Origin: VFJJ01 sp031362415
Lineage (GTDB): Bacteria; Actinomycetota; Acidimicrobiia; IMCC26256; VFJJ01
Assembly: GCA_031362415.1 (NCBI GenBank)
Contig: JANLSK010000299.1
Location: 1 to 33,979 of the forward strand
Reading direction: 5' to 3'
DNA: 33,979 nucleotides
Below the pieces are notes generated by a model that was not told the origin of the DNA, did no database searches, and worked only from the letters and a program-made list of their open reading frames with translations. The position numbers and the translations under genes are program-made. Positions within the stretch are counted from its first letter, which is position 1. Each line of letters starts with the position of its first letter. This document shows positions 14,920-23,186 of the stretch, piece after piece.

Positions 14920-15753
14920 ATGCCCGAGATGCCACAGATGCAGGCCTTGGCCGAGCGGCTCGACGCCGTGGTCGGAGGCTCGACCTTCGAGGGCGCCACC
15001 GCGTTGCAGTTCGCGGCGCTCAAGACGTTCGCGCCCACGCCCGAGTCGCTCGTCGGGCGCACCGTGGGAGGCGTCGGCCGTCGGGGAAAGTTCCTGGTCT
15101 TCGAGCTCGACGGGCCCCGCATCCTCGTGCACCTGTCGCAAGGGGGCCGGGTCGACATCGAGAGCCCGCCCAAGACCACCAAGCCCCGGGGGGCGGTGGT
15201 GCGGTTCCGGTTCGACGGTCGCCCGTCGCTCCTGGTCAAAGAGTTCGGCACCGAGCGCAAGGCCGGCTGGTGGCTGCTGGCGCCCGGCGACGACGGGCCG
15301 CTGGCATCGCTCGGCCCCGAGGCGCACTCGGACGAGTTCGCGGCGGTCGTGCGCCGGGGCGACGACACCCGCCGCATCCACACCCTGGTACGCGACCAGC
15401 ACACCGTGGCCGGTATCGGCCGCGGCTACTCCGACGACATCCTGCATCGGGCCCGGCTCTCACCGTTCGCCGCCCTCTCACAGCTCTCGGCCGCTGAACG
15501 CGAGCACCTCATCGTCACGGTGCACGAGGTGCTGGCCGAGGGACTCGAACGTGAACGCATGAGGACCGGCGGCCTCCCCGCCAAGCTGGGCGACCATTTC
15601 ACCGTGCACGGCCGCCACGGCTCGCCCTGTCCCACGTGCGGCGCCGAGCTCCAGCGCATCTCGTACTCCTCGCACGAGGTCGTGTACTGCCCGCCCTGCC
15701 AGACCGGTGGGAAGCTCCTCGCCGACCGCCGCCTCTCCCGCCTCGTGAAGTGA
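14920..15753 (+). CDS. Fpg/Nei-family DNA glycosylase/AP lyase
   Basis: ATG 14920 gives 277 residues starting MPEMPQMQ, so Pro2 and Glu3, the family's catalytic pair, follow the start Met; this and GGGAGAG just upstream fix the start. K57 in GRRGKFLV and the C-terminal zinc finger (C237, C240, C257, C260) are present. The helix-two-turn-helix loop usually reads GIGN-x-Y; here it is GIGRGYSDDIL, with Arg for Asn. The finger hairpin has SSHE where the invariant Arg usually lies. It should excise oxidised bases, with lesion preference possibly shifted. It is divergent from the LigD-polymerase gene. Confidence 0.9.
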   Translation: MPEMPQMQALAERLDAVVGGSTFEGATALQFAALKTFAPTPESLVGRTVGGVGRRGKFLVFELDGPRILVHLSQGGRVDIESPPKTTKPRGAVVRFRFDGRPSLLVKEFGTERKAGWWLLAPGDDGPLASLGPEAHSDEFAAVVRRGDDTRRIHTLVRDQHTVAGIGRGYSDDILHRARLSPFAALSQLSAAEREHLIVTVHEVLAEGLERERMRTGGLPAKLGDHFTVHGRHGSPCPTCGAELQRISYSSHEVVYCPPCQTGGKLLADRRLSRLVK

Positions 15754-15892
15754 TCGCCCGGTCAACGAATGGCGGAGGCCGATTCACCGTCGGTGCAGTC
15801 GCTGAGACTCCTGGGTCGCTGCGCTCCTACGACCGGACGGCGATCGGGAGGCGACAGGGGACGAGCGTCTCGCAGGCAGTACCTTCCTGCAC

Positions 15893-16870
15893 GTGCACCG
15901 CTTCGAGCCCTGGGCTCTCATCGCTTCCATCCCCAGCCCGTCGAGGAACTCGATCGAGCTCGGACCGCTCACGTTGCGCATGTACGGGTTGTGCATCGCA
16001 CTCGGTGTGATCGCCGGCGTCGCGATTGCCGGGAAGCGCTGGACGGCCCGCGGCGGCGATCCCGCAACCTTCTCCAACCTCGCCATGTGGGCCGTGCCCG
16101 CGGGCGTGATCGGGGCCCGGATCTACCACGTGGCCACCGATTTCGCGAAGTACGACAACGATCTCGTGCGGGCATTGAAGATCTGGAAGGGCGGCCTGTC
16201 GATCTGGGGTGCGGTGGCCGGCGGGATCGTGGGGATCTGGCTCTTCGCACGCCACAACAAGCTCCGGCTGCGTGACCTTCTCGACGCCGTGGCCCCCGGA
16301 CTGGCCGCGGCGCAGGCCGTGGGGCGATTCGGGAACTGGTTCAACCAGGAGCTCTTCGGCAAGCCCACCGATCTGCCCTGGGGCCTCGAGATCGACCTCG
16401 AGCACCGTCCTCGTGGCTACGAGGCGAACGACACCTTCCACCCCACGTTCTTGTACGAGATGCTGTGGAACCTGCTGGTGATGGTCGTGCTCATCCGGGC
16501 CGAGCGCCGCTTCAAGCTCAAGGGCGGTCAGGTGTTCGCGCTCTACGGTGCGCTCTACTGCCTGGGCCGTTTCTGGATCGAGCTGATCCGCATCGACTTC
16601 GCCACCGAGGTCGCCGGGCTGCGCATCAACGTGTGGACGAGCATCGTGTTGTTCGTGGTCTCGGTCACGGCCCTGATCCTCGTGGGGCGCCGGGAACAAG
16701 CCCGCGACACCGCGGCCGAAGCGCCCACGGCCCAGGAAAACGACACCGACACCGACGACGGCGACATCGAAGTCGAGGCGCCCACGGCCGACAACCGGGG
16801 CGAAGCCGGCACCGAGGGCGCTACAGGCCCAGTGCCCGTTGCACGGCCAGCATCGCCGCCGAGCGAGTGA
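15893..16870 (+). CDS. lgt: Prolipoprotein diacylglyceryl transferase
   Basis: This 325-residue integral membrane enzyme moves diacylglyceryl from phosphatidylglycerol to the lipobox Cys of prolipoproteins. The signature GRFGNWFNQELFGKPT is at about 144-159, with SIPSPSRNSIELGPLTLRMYG at the N-terminus and GALYCLGRFWIELIRID in the C-terminal half. After the last membrane segment an acidic Asp/Glu/Thr-rich tail of about 45 residues follows, a common actinobacterial extension. The start is GTG 15893, set inside the palindrome TGCACGTGCA, with no strong ribosome site. The final 50 bp overlap fliH tail to tail. The 139 bp upstream show nothing else I can support. Confidence 0.93.
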   Translation: MHRFEPWALIASIPSPSRNSIELGPLTLRMYGLCIALGVIAGVAIAGKRWTARGGDPATFSNLAMWAVPAGVIGARIYHVATDFAKYDNDLVRALKIWKGGLSIWGAVAGGIVGIWLFARHNKLRLRDLLDAVAPGLAAAQAVGRFGNWFNQELFGKPTDLPWGLEIDLEHRPRGYEANDTFHPTFLYEMLWNLLVMVVLIRAERRFKLKGGQVFALYGALYCLGRFWIELIRIDFATEVAGLRINVWTSIVLFVVSVTALILVGRREQARDTAAEAPTAQENDTDTDDGDIEVEAPTADNRGEAGTEGATGPVPVARPASPPSE

Positions 16871-17387
16871 GGTCGGCGTCCGACCAGCGTCCCTGCACCC
16901 GGGCGTCCCCCGGAGCGAGCGTCGGATCGGCCACGAGCCCGAGCCCGTCAACGTCGCTGAGCGCCTCGCCGAGCAACTCGGCGTCGGAGGGGTGCACGTA
17001 CAGCGTCAGCGGTCGGTCGTCGACATTGGCCAGGGCGTCGCGCACCTTGGCGAGCAGCGAGACCGCGCCGTCGTGCGGCTCGTGGCCCAGAACCGCTCGG
17101 GCGATCTCCATCGCCAGTCGGGCCACGGCATCGGCGTCGATCGAACGCACCCGGCCCATCTCGGCCACCGCGCCGACCAGGGCGCCCTGCACGAGGGTCG
17201 CCAGGTGTTGGTGGTCGGCCATGGCGAGGTCGTAGCCGATGCGCATGCCATCCTGGCGGCCCTGCTCGACCCGGTCGGCCGTGTACGCACCGAGATCCCA
17301 GCCGTAGGCGGCGAGCGGGTCCTGCTGGGCTTCACAGAGCTCGACGGGCGCATCGCCGATCGACGCGTACCTGACCAGTCGGCTCAT
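16821..17387 (-). CDS. fliH: Flagellar assembly protein FliH
   Basis: The product has 188 residues. A GxxxGxxxG repeat (G43, G47, G51 in EQGRQDGMRIG), the hallmark of FliH, precedes the helical/C-terminal domain (VARLAMEIARAVLGHE, LYVHPSDAELL, GDARVQGRWSDADLTRSAAML). FliH binds and restrains the export ATPase FliI at the flagellar type III apparatus. The start overlaps the fliG stop by 4 bp. fliI, usually the next gene, is absent: the operon ends here and the last 50 bp overlap the oppositely coded lgt. Confidence 0.82.
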   Translation of the reverse strand: MSRLVRYASIGDAPVELCEAQQDPLAAYGWDLGAYTADRVEQGRQDGMRIGYDLAMADHQHLATLVQGALVGAVAEMGRVRSIDADAVARLAMEIARAVLGHEPHDGAVSLLAKVRDALANVDDRPLTLYVHPSDAELLGEALSDVDGLGLVADPTLAPGDARVQGRWSDADLTRSAAMLAVQRALGL

Positions 17388-18412
17388 TCGATCATCCCGC
17401 CCTCGGCGCTGCGGCGGAGCACGATCTTGCCGGCCTCGTCAAGGTTCCTGATCACGTTCACGATCTTCGACTGCGCCTCCTCGACGTCCTTCATCTTCAC
17501 CGAGCCCAGGATCTCGATCTCCTCCTTCAACGACATCGACGCCCGCTCCGAGAGGTTGCGGAAGATGGCTTGGCGCACGTCCTCCCTGACCCCCTTCATC
17601 GCCAGGGCCAGAGTCTTGGTCTCCACCCCGCGCAGCATCTCCTGGATGTCGCGATCGGCGAGCGTGGCCACGTCCTCGAACACGAACATGAGCGCCCGGA
17701 CCTTCTCGGCGAGCTCGGGGTCGGTGTCGCTGAGTGCCGTGAGGATGGCCCGCTCGGTCGTGCGGTCGACCTGGTTCAGCATCTCGGCCAGATCCTTCAC
17801 CCCGTCGCGCTGGGCCGTGAGCTCGGCGTGGGTCACCGATCCGAGACGGAGCTTGAGGGTGTCCTCGACCCGACGGATCACGTCGGGCGAGATGCGGTCC
17901 ATGGTGGCGAGGCGCATGGCGACCTCACCCTGCTTGGTCTCACCGAGGCCGGCGAGGACCTTGGCCGAGTAGGCGTGGGGCAGGTGGGAGAGCACCAGGC
18001 TCACCGTTTGGGGATGCTCGTCCTGCAGGAACTGGAGGAGCTGGTCGGGCTCGATCTGCGACAAGAAGCTGAACGGCGAGATCTGGATCGACTGCATGAG
18101 GCGCTCGAGGATCTCCTCGCCCCGGGTGCCCTGCCACTGCTCGAGGATCTCCCTGGCGTACTCCACACCGCCCTCGAGCACGTAGCGGTGGACGATCGCC
18201 TCCTCGTAGAACTCCTCGAGCACCGAGTTCTGCACGTCGCGGGGAACCGAACCCATCCGGGCGATCTCGGTGGCCAGGAGCTCGACCTCCTCCTCGGTGA
18301 GGAACTTGAGCACCGACCCCGCGTTCTTGGGCCCGATGGCGATCATCAGGGTCGCGGCCTTCTGCTTCGGCACGAGCGAGTTGTAATTCGGGGTCTCGAC
18401 ATCGGTTGCCAT
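17384..18412 (-). CDS. fliG: Flagellar motor switch protein FliG
   Basis: The product has 342 residues, the normal length. The N-domain (PKQKAATLMIAIGPKNAG, LTEEEVELLATEIARMG) binds FliF. The middle domain carries EHPQT at 132-136. The C-domain holds the torque helix (AMKGVREDVRQAIFRNLSERASMSLKEEIEILGSVKMKDVEEAQ), with the stator-facing charged residues conserved in kind (Lys, Arg, and Glu-Glu where E. coli has Asp-Asp). It sits in the C-ring and couples stator rotation to the rotor. It is 99 bp after fliF and overlaps fliH by 4 bp. Confidence 0.96.
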   Translation of the reverse strand: MATDVETPNYNSLVPKQKAATLMIAIGPKNAGSVLKFLTEEEVELLATEIARMGSVPRDVQNSVLEEFYEEAIVHRYVLEGGVEYAREILEQWQGTRGEEILERLMQSIQISPFSFLSQIEPDQLLQFLQDEHPQTVSLVLSHLPHAYSAKVLAGLGETKQGEVAMRLATMDRISPDVIRRVEDTLKLRLGSVTHAELTAQRDGVKDLAEMLNQVDRTTERAILTALSDTDPELAEKVRALMFVFEDVATLADRDIQEMLRGVETKTLALAMKGVREDVRQAIFRNLSERASMSLKEEIEILGSVKMKDVEEAQSKIVNVIRNLDEAGKIVLRRSAEGGMIE

Positions 18413-18440
18413 GGGTCACCCAGCCTGGTGGTGGTGGACG

Positions 18441-18473
18441 TGCTCGGGGACGGGCACCCTGCGGTGCTCGGGG
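18441..18473. repeat. Hairpin flanked by 9-bp direct repeats in the fliF-fliG gap
   Basis: TGCTCGGGG occurs at 18441-18449 and 18465-18473. Between and overlapping them, GCACC-CTGC-GGTGC (18454-18467) can form a 5-bp stem. It lies inside the presumed fliF-fliG transcript and could adjust relative expression or RNA processing, or be incidental. Confidence 0.3.
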
Positions 18474-18511
18474 GAGGTTTCCCGGCCCTGCGTACGAGGA
18501 CGGGCCACGGA

Positions 18512-20194
18512 TCAGCGGGCCTCGACGCGCCGGTCGGCGAGCCAGCTCCGCAGCAGCACGGCAATGGCCTCGGGCTCACGCTGCACGAGGTCGATCACGT
18601 CGTCGCGGAGGCTCTCCATCTTCTGGTTGGCCATGTCGAGCTCGGCCATGTCGAGGTCGATCTCGCCCGACTCGAGGGCCCGGGGCACGAGGGTGCCGCC
18701 GGGGCCGAGCACGAGGGGACGAGTGCCCGGCCCGATGGCCAGCACCTCCTCGTCGTCGCCCTTCTTCTTGGCCTTTTTCACCTTGGGCTTCTTGGTCATG
18801 CGCCACATGGAGAAGCCGACGAACAACAGCACCAGACCCCCGAGCACCTGGGGCACGAGCTTGGTCGGGCTCGATCCGGCCGCGGCCGGTCCGGCGGCGG
18901 CCTCGGCCTCGGCTGCGGCGGCGGCCTCGTCGACGGCGGGGAAGTCGAACAGCTTGACCTCGATCGTGTCCGGTCGGCCGTTCTCGATCGTGTCGGCCTG
19001 GCCCTCCTCGCTGATGTGAATTCCGAGCGCCGCAGCCACAATGGCCTTCACGTCCTCCTCGTTGGCCGGGGCCACGCCGGTGTTGACGCCGCTGTCGAGC
19101 ACGATCGCCACGTGCAGCGCCTCCACCTTGCCCGGGGCCTGGTCGATGGTCGAGACCAGACGGGAGATGCCGAACTCGGTGGTGTTCTCGTCGAGCGCGT
19201 ACTCCAAGCCCCCCGACGTGGTGGTCTCCCCGGCAATCGTCGACAAGGTCGTCGTCGATACCTGGCCGCCGTCGACACCGACGATGCCGTTGGGCACGGT
19301 CACACCCGTTCCCGACACCTCGATACGGTTGTCCTCTCGAACGACGTACGTCACACCGGTGATGAGCGGGTCGTAGATCTCGCTCTCCATGTGGGTGGTG
19401 TCGAAGTTGAGGTCGGCCTTGACGACCACCTCGGCATCGACGAACCCACCGAGCAGACGCTGCACGTCGGCGGCGAGCAGGCTCTCGAACTGGCGGGTCA
19501 TCTCGATGTTGTCGCTACTCGAGCCCAGCCCGCCGGCGCCGCCACCGGGGGCCATGAGCACCCGGCCGGCCGTGTCGTTGATGGTGATGTTGTCGGTCGA
19601 GAGCCCTTCCACCGACTGCGACACCAGGTACATGACCGCCTCGACCTTGCTCTCGGACAGGGTGGAGCTGGTGTCGAGGAGAACGGCGGCCGTGGTGAGG
19701 TTCTGGTCCTCGTCGAAAAGGGTGGTCTCGGGCACGACGAGGTGCACCGTGGCCGAGTTGATGCCGTCGATCTGGCCCAGGGCCTTTTGCAGCTCGCCTT
19801 CGAGTGCCCGCCGGAAATTCGCCTGCTGCATGGCGTCGGAGACCGACAGGCCCTGCTTGTCGAGCAGCTCGTAGCCGGGAGGGTCGATACCGCCACCCAC
19901 GCCGGCCTCGGCCAGCTTGGCCTTGGTGGTCGCCAGGTCCTGCCTGGGCACCACGACCCGGCTGCCGCCAGCTTCGATCTTGTAGTCGACACCGATGGTC
20001 TCGAGCTCGTTGATGACCTCGGCGAGCTCCTTGTCGTCGAGCCCCGAGGCCAACACGGTGTACGACGGCGTGCTGAGCCAGCCGAGGAACATGCGGGTGG
20101 CGAACACCAAGATGACGCCGGCCACCACGATCACGACGCGATGCGCGATCGGCATCGCCTTGAGGACGGTGACGGCCTTCTCGCGTGCCTTCAC
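18512..20194 (-). CDS. fliF: Flagellar MS-ring protein FliF
   Basis: GTG 20194 gives 560 residues, typical for FliF. Membrane segment one is at about 18-40 (HRVVIVVAGVILVFATRMF). The YscJ/FliF ring-building modules follow (YTVLASGLDDKELAEVINEL, VHLVVPETTLFDEDQ, VVVKADLNFDTTHMES). Membrane segment two is at about 447-466, then a very basic stretch and the FliG-binding C-terminus (EPEAIAVLLRSWL). FliF builds the MS-ring that nucleates the motor and export gate. The start was chosen because homologous sequence begins there and GGGGG precedes it; a longer frame to 20674 reads only intergenic DNA. fliE, normally just upstream, is not here. Confidence 0.95.
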   Translation of the reverse strand: MKAREKAVTVLKAMPIAHRVVIVVAGVILVFATRMFLGWLSTPSYTVLASGLDDKELAEVINELETIGVDYKIEAGGSRVVVPRQDLATTKAKLAEAGVGGGIDPPGYELLDKQGLSVSDAMQQANFRRALEGELQKALGQIDGINSATVHLVVPETTLFDEDQNLTTAAVLLDTSSTLSESKVEAVMYLVSQSVEGLSTDNITINDTAGRVLMAPGGGAGGLGSSSDNIEMTRQFESLLAADVQRLLGGFVDAEVVVKADLNFDTTHMESEIYDPLITGVTYVVREDNRIEVSGTGVTVPNGIVGVDGGQVSTTTLSTIAGETTTSGGLEYALDENTTEFGISRLVSTIDQAPGKVEALHVAIVLDSGVNTGVAPANEEDVKAIVAAALGIHISEEGQADTIENGRPDTIEVKLFDFPAVDEAAAAAEAEAAAGPAAAGSSPTKLVPQVLGGLVLLFVGFSMWRMTKKPKVKKAKKKGDDEEVLAIGPGTRPLVLGPGGTLVPRALESGEIDLDMAELDMANQKMESLRDDVIDLVQREPEAIAVLLRSWLADRRVEAR

Positions 20195-20504
20195 CGGTGA
20201 CCCCCATGGGGCCGACGGGGCGCGGGGACGCCCGCGGCGATCAGCCGGGGGTTGCCGGGCTCGGTGTCCGAGCGCACAGCGCGTATCGACAACGACAGAT
20301 GGAACATCCACCACCCCAAGAGAGTGTGAGGGTTGCCACGATCCGTCGTGGCGATTCCATCCATGGTTCGACCGGACCGGCATCGACACGCCGGCCGACG
20401 GTCTTGAGCGCGGCCGGTCGTCCGTCGCGACGCGTCGTCCCATTGCACCCGCTTGCGACCGAGCCGTCCTCAACCCGAGCCGCTCCGGTGCCGACCATCT
20501 CGGG
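20195..20504. promoter_or_regulatory. Divergent intergenic region between fliF and the sugar operon
   Basis: These 310 bp separate leftward fliF from the rightward sugar island, so both promoters are expected here. No small gene with a ribosome site is visible on either strand. The least GC-rich part is around 20275-20360. I could not place a convincing sigma-28 or sigma-54 box. The one clear structure is the hairpin at 20335-20352. Confidence 0.45.
20335..20352. repeat. Perfect 7-bp inverted repeat with 4-nt loop
   Basis: GCCACGA-TCCG-TCGTGGC, about midway between the divergent fliF and ketoisomerase starts. There is no T-tract, so a dual-acting operator is a better guess than a terminator. 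Confidence 0.4.
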
Positions 20505-21068
20505 GTGAAGCTGCACTTCGGCCCCGAGAGGCTCGACACGGAGGCACCGCATTCGATCGGGTTCCCCACGACCTTGGCGCGCCACGATCCCCCGTCGCGG
20601 GCGCATCTCGTGGAGCTGCCCCGCATCACCGACCCCCGGGGCAACCTCACGGCCATCGAGGCGGGCCAGCACATTCCCTTCGAATGCCGCCGCGTCTACT
20701 ACCTCTACGACGTACCCGGCGGCACGAACCGGGGCGGGCACGCCCACAAGCAGCTCCAGCAGCTGCTCATCGCGGCATCGGGGAGCTTCGACGTCGTCGT
20801 TGACGACGGCTCGACCCGCGAGCGGATCTTCCTCAACCGGTCGTACTACGGCCTGTACATCCCGGCCATGTGCTGGCGTGACCTCGAGAACTTCTCGTCG
20901 GGCTCGGTGTGTCTCGTGCTGGCGTCGGAGCACTACGACGCGAACGACTACTACCGCGACTACGACGAGTTCCTCGCCGCGACGCTCGTCGACAAGGTGG
21001 CGAAGCAGCCGGGGCGCGGCGCCGTCGATCGCCTCCCGGCCCGCGCCGGATCGGACCCACAGCCATGA
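20505..21068 (+). CDS. Cupin-type dTDP-sugar 3,4-ketoisomerase (FdtA/WxcM-like)
   Basis: From GTG 20505 the protein has 187 residues. The core from about residue 35 is the FdtA/QdtA/WxcM cupin: LVELPRITDPRGNLTAIEAG, RRVYYLYDVPGG, then RGGHAHKQLQQ with the catalytic His pair H79/H81. FdtA converts dTDP-4-keto-6-deoxyglucose to the 3-keto epimer that a PLP enzyme then aminates at C3. The first 30 residues are atypical and the start is weakly supported, with no clear ribosome site; an internal GTG at the LVELPR segment is an alternative. The stop overlaps the aminotransferase ATG by 4 bp. No dTDP-glucose synthase or dehydratase gene is present nearby. Confidence 0.85.
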   Translation: MKLHFGPERLDTEAPHSIGFPTTLARHDPPSRAHLVELPRITDPRGNLTAIEAGQHIPFECRRVYYLYDVPGGTNRGGHAHKQLQQLLIAASGSFDVVVDDGSTRERIFLNRSYYGLYIPAMCWRDLENFSSGSVCLVLASEHYDANDYYRDYDEFLAATLVDKVAKQPGRGAVDRLPARAGSDPQP

Positions 21069-22198
21069 GGGTCCCGTTCCTCGACCTGCAGGCCATCCAC
21101 GGCCCGATCACGTCCGAGCTCGACAAGGCCGCTCGACGGGTCATGCTCGGAGGGCGTTTCGTGCTGGGCCCCGAGACCGCGTCGTTCGAGGAGGAGTTCG
21201 CCCGCTACTGCGGCGTCGACCATGCGATCGGGGTCGGCAACGGGCTCGACGCGCTCCATCTCGCCTTGCGGGCGCTCGGTATCGGCCACGGCGACGAGGT
21301 CGTGGTGCCCGCCAACACGTTCGTGGCCACATGGCTCGCGGTCACGATGTCGGGGGCCACACCGGTGCCCGTCAACCCCGACCCGGTCTCGCTGAACATG
21401 ACGGTCGAGGCCTGCGCGGCCGCCGTCACCAGCCGTACCGCGGCCATCATGCCCGTGCACCTGTACGGGCGCCTGGCCGACGTCGACGGCCTGGGCGCCC
21501 TGGCCGCCCGTCACGGTCTCGCCCTGGTCGAGGACGCAGCCCAGGCTCACGGCGCCCGGATCGGGAAGCGCCGCGCCGGATCGTTCGGTCACGCCGCGGC
21601 TTTCAGCTTCTACCCCGGGAAGAACCTCGGAGCGCTCGGCGATGCGGGTGCGGTCACCACGAACGACCGGGCAGTCGCGGAGCGGGTGCGCAAGCTCCGC
21701 AACTACGGCTCGGTCGAGCGTTACGTGCACGAGTCGCTGGGCTGCAACAGCCGGCTCGACGAGCTTCAGGCCGCGCTGCTGCGGGTGAAGCTCCCCCATC
21801 TCGACGAGTGGAACCAGCGTCGACGGCTCACCGCCGACCTGTACGCGACCGCGCTCGAATGGACGAGTCTCGGCCTGCCCGAGTCGCACCCGAATGGCGA
21901 CGGCGCCAGCGAGAGCCACGTCTGGCACCTGTACGTGGTGCAGACGCCCGACCGCACGCGGCTTCAGGAACACCTCCTGCGCCAGGGGATCGAGACGCTG
22001 GTGCACTACCCGACGCCTCCGCACCGCCAGGTGGCCTACGCCGACCTCGTCCATACGCAACTTCCGGTCACCGAGACGCTCGCCGAGCACGTCCTGAGCC
22101 TGCCGATGGGACCACATCTCCGCACCCATCACGTGGAGAGGGTCGCCCACGCCATCATGGCCTTCGACCGCACGATGCTGGCGACGCAGGCGGTCTGA
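21065..22198 (+). CDS. DegT/DnrJ/EryC1-type sugar aminotransferase (FdtB-like)
   Basis: The fold-type I PLP enzyme has 377 residues. VPFLDLQAIHGPI at the N-terminus, VEDAAQAHGA (D157 to the pyridine nitrogen), and SFYPGKNLGALGD with the PLP-binding K186 are all standard for nucleotide-sugar aminotransferases. Following the 3,4-ketoisomerase by a 4-bp overlap, the expected product is a dTDP-3-amino-3,6-dideoxyhexose (Fuc3N or Qui3N type), with Glu as likely donor. Which epimer cannot be told from sequence. Confidence 0.93.
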   Translation: MRVPFLDLQAIHGPITSELDKAARRVMLGGRFVLGPETASFEEEFARYCGVDHAIGVGNGLDALHLALRALGIGHGDEVVVPANTFVATWLAVTMSGATPVPVNPDPVSLNMTVEACAAAVTSRTAAIMPVHLYGRLADVDGLGALAARHGLALVEDAAQAHGARIGKRRAGSFGHAAAFSFYPGKNLGALGDAGAVTTNDRAVAERVRKLRNYGSVERYVHESLGCNSRLDELQAALLRVKLPHLDEWNQRRRLTADLYATALEWTSLGLPESHPNGDGASESHVWHLYVVQTPDRTRLQEHLLRQGIETLVHYPTPPHRQVAYADLVHTQLPVTETLAEHVLSLPMGPHLRTHHVERVAHAIMAFDRTMLATQAV

Positions 22199-22202
22199 TC
22201 CG

Positions 22203-23186
22203 ATGCTCGTCGATGAGCGCCCGTCGACAACCACGTCGACAATCGTCGCGTCGCACGACGCCGGTGAGCCGGCGCACCTGTCGCTCTTCAACACCCATCG
22301 ATACCACGAGCTCAACCGCGAGGGATCGCAGCGGTACGTCCGTCTCGATACCGTCGCCGACGACGGCCGCGTCGTGGGAAGCCTCGCCGGCGTGGTCGAC
22401 GGTCAGACGTTCACCTCCGGGCACCGTGCGCCGTTCGGGGGAATCGACCTCGTTCGCGACGCCGAGACCGCGGCGAACCTGGAGCAGCTCATCAGGGGCT
22501 CCTTGCGGAGCCTCGGCATGCTCGGTGTCACCACGGTCAACGTGCGCGCTCGCGCCGACTGCTACACCGCGTCGGAGCCCACGATCCAGTTCCTCTCCCT
22601 GAACCTTGGATTCACAGTCGCGGCGTGCGAGCTCAACTTTCAGATCGAGCTCTCTGACCACACCGACACCGACGGGTACGTGGCCACGCTGAAGAAGCCG
22701 GCCCGCAGGGCGCTGCGCCACAGCATCGCCCTGAGCTGCACGAGCATCGAAGCGTCGACCGACGCCGAATGGGCGGCCGGATACGGGGTCATCGAGCGCA
22801 ACCGTCGGGCCCGAGAGCGACCGATGCGTCTACCGTTCCCGTACGTGCTGCGAGTCCGCGATGCATTCCCCGGACGGGTTCGCATGCAGATCCTGTACCA
22901 CGGGACGCGACCCGTGGCCGCAGCACTCGTGTATCGGATTGCACCGAGCCGCGACTACGTCGTGGCCTGGGGCGACGACCACAGGCTCGAGCACTCGCCG
23001 ATGAACGCGCTGGCGTTCCACGTCGTCGAACGTTCTCTGACCGACAGCGTCACACTCCTCGATCTGGGCATCTCGAGTGAGCAGGGCCGACCCAACCACG
23101 GGCTGATCCAGTTCAAGCAGAGCATCGGGGCGCGCCCGTCGTTGCGTCTCGACCTGACGGCGCGCACTGGTCGAGGTGAGTCGTGA
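22203..23186 (+). CDS. FemAB/GNAT-like N-acyltransferase
   Basis: The 327-residue protein has the GNAT/FemAB-like C-terminal pattern: basic KKPARRALRHS, GTRPVAAALVYRIAPSRDYVVAWGDDH, and DLGISSEQGRPNHGLIQFKQSIGA. There is no hexapeptide repeat, so it is not the usual left-handed beta-helix acetyltransferase (FdtC type). By position it most likely acylates the 3-amino group made by the aminotransferase, perhaps with an acyl group other than acetyl or with an aminoacyl-tRNA donor, as FemAB proteins use. That is inference. It starts 4 nt after the aminotransferase stop and overlaps the next gene by 4 bp. Confidence 0.7.
   Translation: MLVDERPSTTTSTIVASHDAGEPAHLSLFNTHRYHELNREGSQRYVRLDTVADDGRVVGSLAGVVDGQTFTSGHRAPFGGIDLVRDAETAANLEQLIRGSLRSLGMLGVTTVNVRARADCYTASEPTIQFLSLNLGFTVAACELNFQIELSDHTDTDGYVATLKKPARRALRHSIALSCTSIEASTDAEWAAGYGVIERNRRARERPMRLPFPYVLRVRDAFPGRVRMQILYHGTRPVAAALVYRIAPSRDYVVAWGDDHRLEHSPMNALAFHVVERSLTDSVTLLDLGISSEQGRPNHGLIQFKQSIGARPSLRLDLTARTGRGES

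Noticed and set aside
15993..16250. Loss of the Lgt catalytic His (E. coli His103 position reads Trp in GGLSIWG)
   Set aside because: As far as I recall, actinobacterial Lgt proteins commonly have IWG here, so it is probably a lineage feature and not a defect.
17570..20200. An 876-codon plus-strand open frame across fliG and fliF
   Set aside because: It is the mirror of two clear flagellar genes. The translation is rich in Gly, Leu, His, Asp and Val with no domain pattern, as expected antisense to high-GC codons.
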